A DNA stretch of 64,000 nt, from contig JARKIP010000199.1 of NCBI GenBank assembly GCA_029990175.1, positions 310,001-374,000 of the forward strand, given 5' to 3'. The stretch's first letter is position 1; the number at the start of each line of letters is the position of its first letter. This document shows, in pieces, positions 63,463 through 64,000 of the stretch. Both the position numbers and the translations under genes were made by a program. The notes beneath the pieces are model-generated. The model worked only from the letters and a program-made list of their open reading frames with translations. It was not told where the DNA came from and did not search any database. The stretch is from Petunia secreta. Lineage: Eukaryota > Streptophyta > Magnoliopsida > Solanales > Solanaceae.

Positions 63463-64000
63463 TAGGGCGTGAAAACATCGATATCAAATTGAAGGTCACC
63501 ATGTTGTGCTTTCCAAAAGAGTAATAAAATTCTACCGTAAATGTAAAATTCAAGGCGGAGGACCTTATACAATATATGGCGATACCAGAGTAGTCTTCCA
63601 GAAGTGTAGAATAACTATCATGGTATCGAGCAACCAAACAGAGTTGAGCATGGTTGGAAATACACGAAGCTCGGGCAATTCTGATGCTGATTTTATTTTC
63701 CACCTATGCCAGTTTTCAACGAATGGGAATGGAGTGGGAGCAACCACAACATACCTGATTGGAGCAGAAACGTCGTACTCCTGGGTGGTTGTCATGCAGT
63801 CTTTTATTGATGGCTCAAATTCAGGGATGGATACTGAATAAGCATTCAATATCTACTCGAATTTTCATTGATGTGTTTCAAAATAGTGGAACAGGGGCCA
63901 CAAATAGATCTCTCACGCCTAGGCTACAGATAATTGATAACATCACAGATGCTTCGGAGTATACGGTTAGGTATATCTACGAAGAGATACATACTAAATG
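63463..64000 (+). pseudogene. Pectin methylesterase, C-terminal fragment, decayed
   Basis: The + strand (63470-63841) gives SKRVIKFYRKCKIQGG, TRVVFQKCRI, a NGVGATTTYL segment and SWVVVMQSFIDGSNSG. A stop at 63839 and a frame change come next, then NSGTGATNRSL and ITDASEYTVRYIY. The order matches the second half of plant pectinesterases (wall enzymes that demethylate pectin): the VVFQNC strand, the YLGRPW...VVMQSFID block and the TEASQFTV end. Here GRPW is replaced by IGAE and the QDTLY region is absent, so catalytic residues are missing. It is the only non-transposon gene trace seen and may continue past the edge. Confidence 0.65.

Overview
This is plant nuclear DNA made almost entirely of LTR retrotransposons of the Ty3/gypsy type. 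The evidence is tRNA-iMet-type primer binding sites (TGGTATCAGAGC), polypurine tracts, TG...CA long terminal repeats, 5-bp target duplications, and gag/protease/RT/RNase H/integrase domains of the plant Tekay/Del, CRM-like, Tat/Ogre and Athila kinds. I see no rRNA or tRNA genes, no CRISPR array and no bacterial gene organisation. A eudicot with a large genome is likely; an asterid such as a member of the Solanaceae is only a guess. Lineage names are inferred from motifs, not from a tree.

Layout. Positions 1-55310 form one nest of insertions. The outermost element is an old Athila-like copy on the + strand (E6, 43267-55310). Its 5' LTR is interrupted by a Tat/Ogre-like element on the - strand (T1). 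T1's coding relics lie at 1-55, 23529-23891 and 32067-33167, and its 5' LTR at 33190-34737 plus 41283-43266. T1 was hit three times: by Tekay-like E1 (56-23528), by Tekay-like E5 (23892-32066), and by the young non-autonomous E4 (34738-41282). E1's 5' LTR received a CRM-like element on the + strand (E2, 8219-22274). E2's gag received a further non-autonomous element on the - strand (E3, 11086-17519). From 55311 to the right edge the DNA is older: unidentified repeats, an Athila-like 5' end (E7, about 58700-60970), a second Tat/Retand-like 5' end (E8, about 61000-62215), a Tat-type LTR scrap, and a decayed pectin methylesterase gene fragment at the right edge.

How the parts relate. E2, E3 and E4 are one family by LTR ends, PBS spacing, PPT and leader. 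E2 has gag, protease, RT, RNase H and integrase but is disabled (stops, a frameshift, RT box YFYD in place of YFDD). E3 and E4 keep gag and protease, but where RT-RNase H-integrase should be they carry one in-frame acidic region of about 470-515 residues that I do not recognise (called ORFX here). They would depend on an E2-like partner for reverse transcription and integration. E4 is the youngest insertion: two 791-bp LTRs that look nearly identical, an exact 5-bp target duplication and an uninterrupted 1284-codon frame.

Most unusual structure. E2, E3 and E4 carry clusters of short GC-rich hairpins (AGGCGGACCGCCT or GAGGCGGAGCGCCTC types) in two places: in the LTR upstream of the TATA box, so at the 3' end of the RNA, and in the leader between PBS and gag. 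The leader is also flanked by splice-site-like sequences. This, together with ORFX, is the best candidate here for undescribed biology. A second, unrelated hairpin repeat (core CGGAATACTCCTG) fills the LTRs of the Tekay-like E1 and E5.
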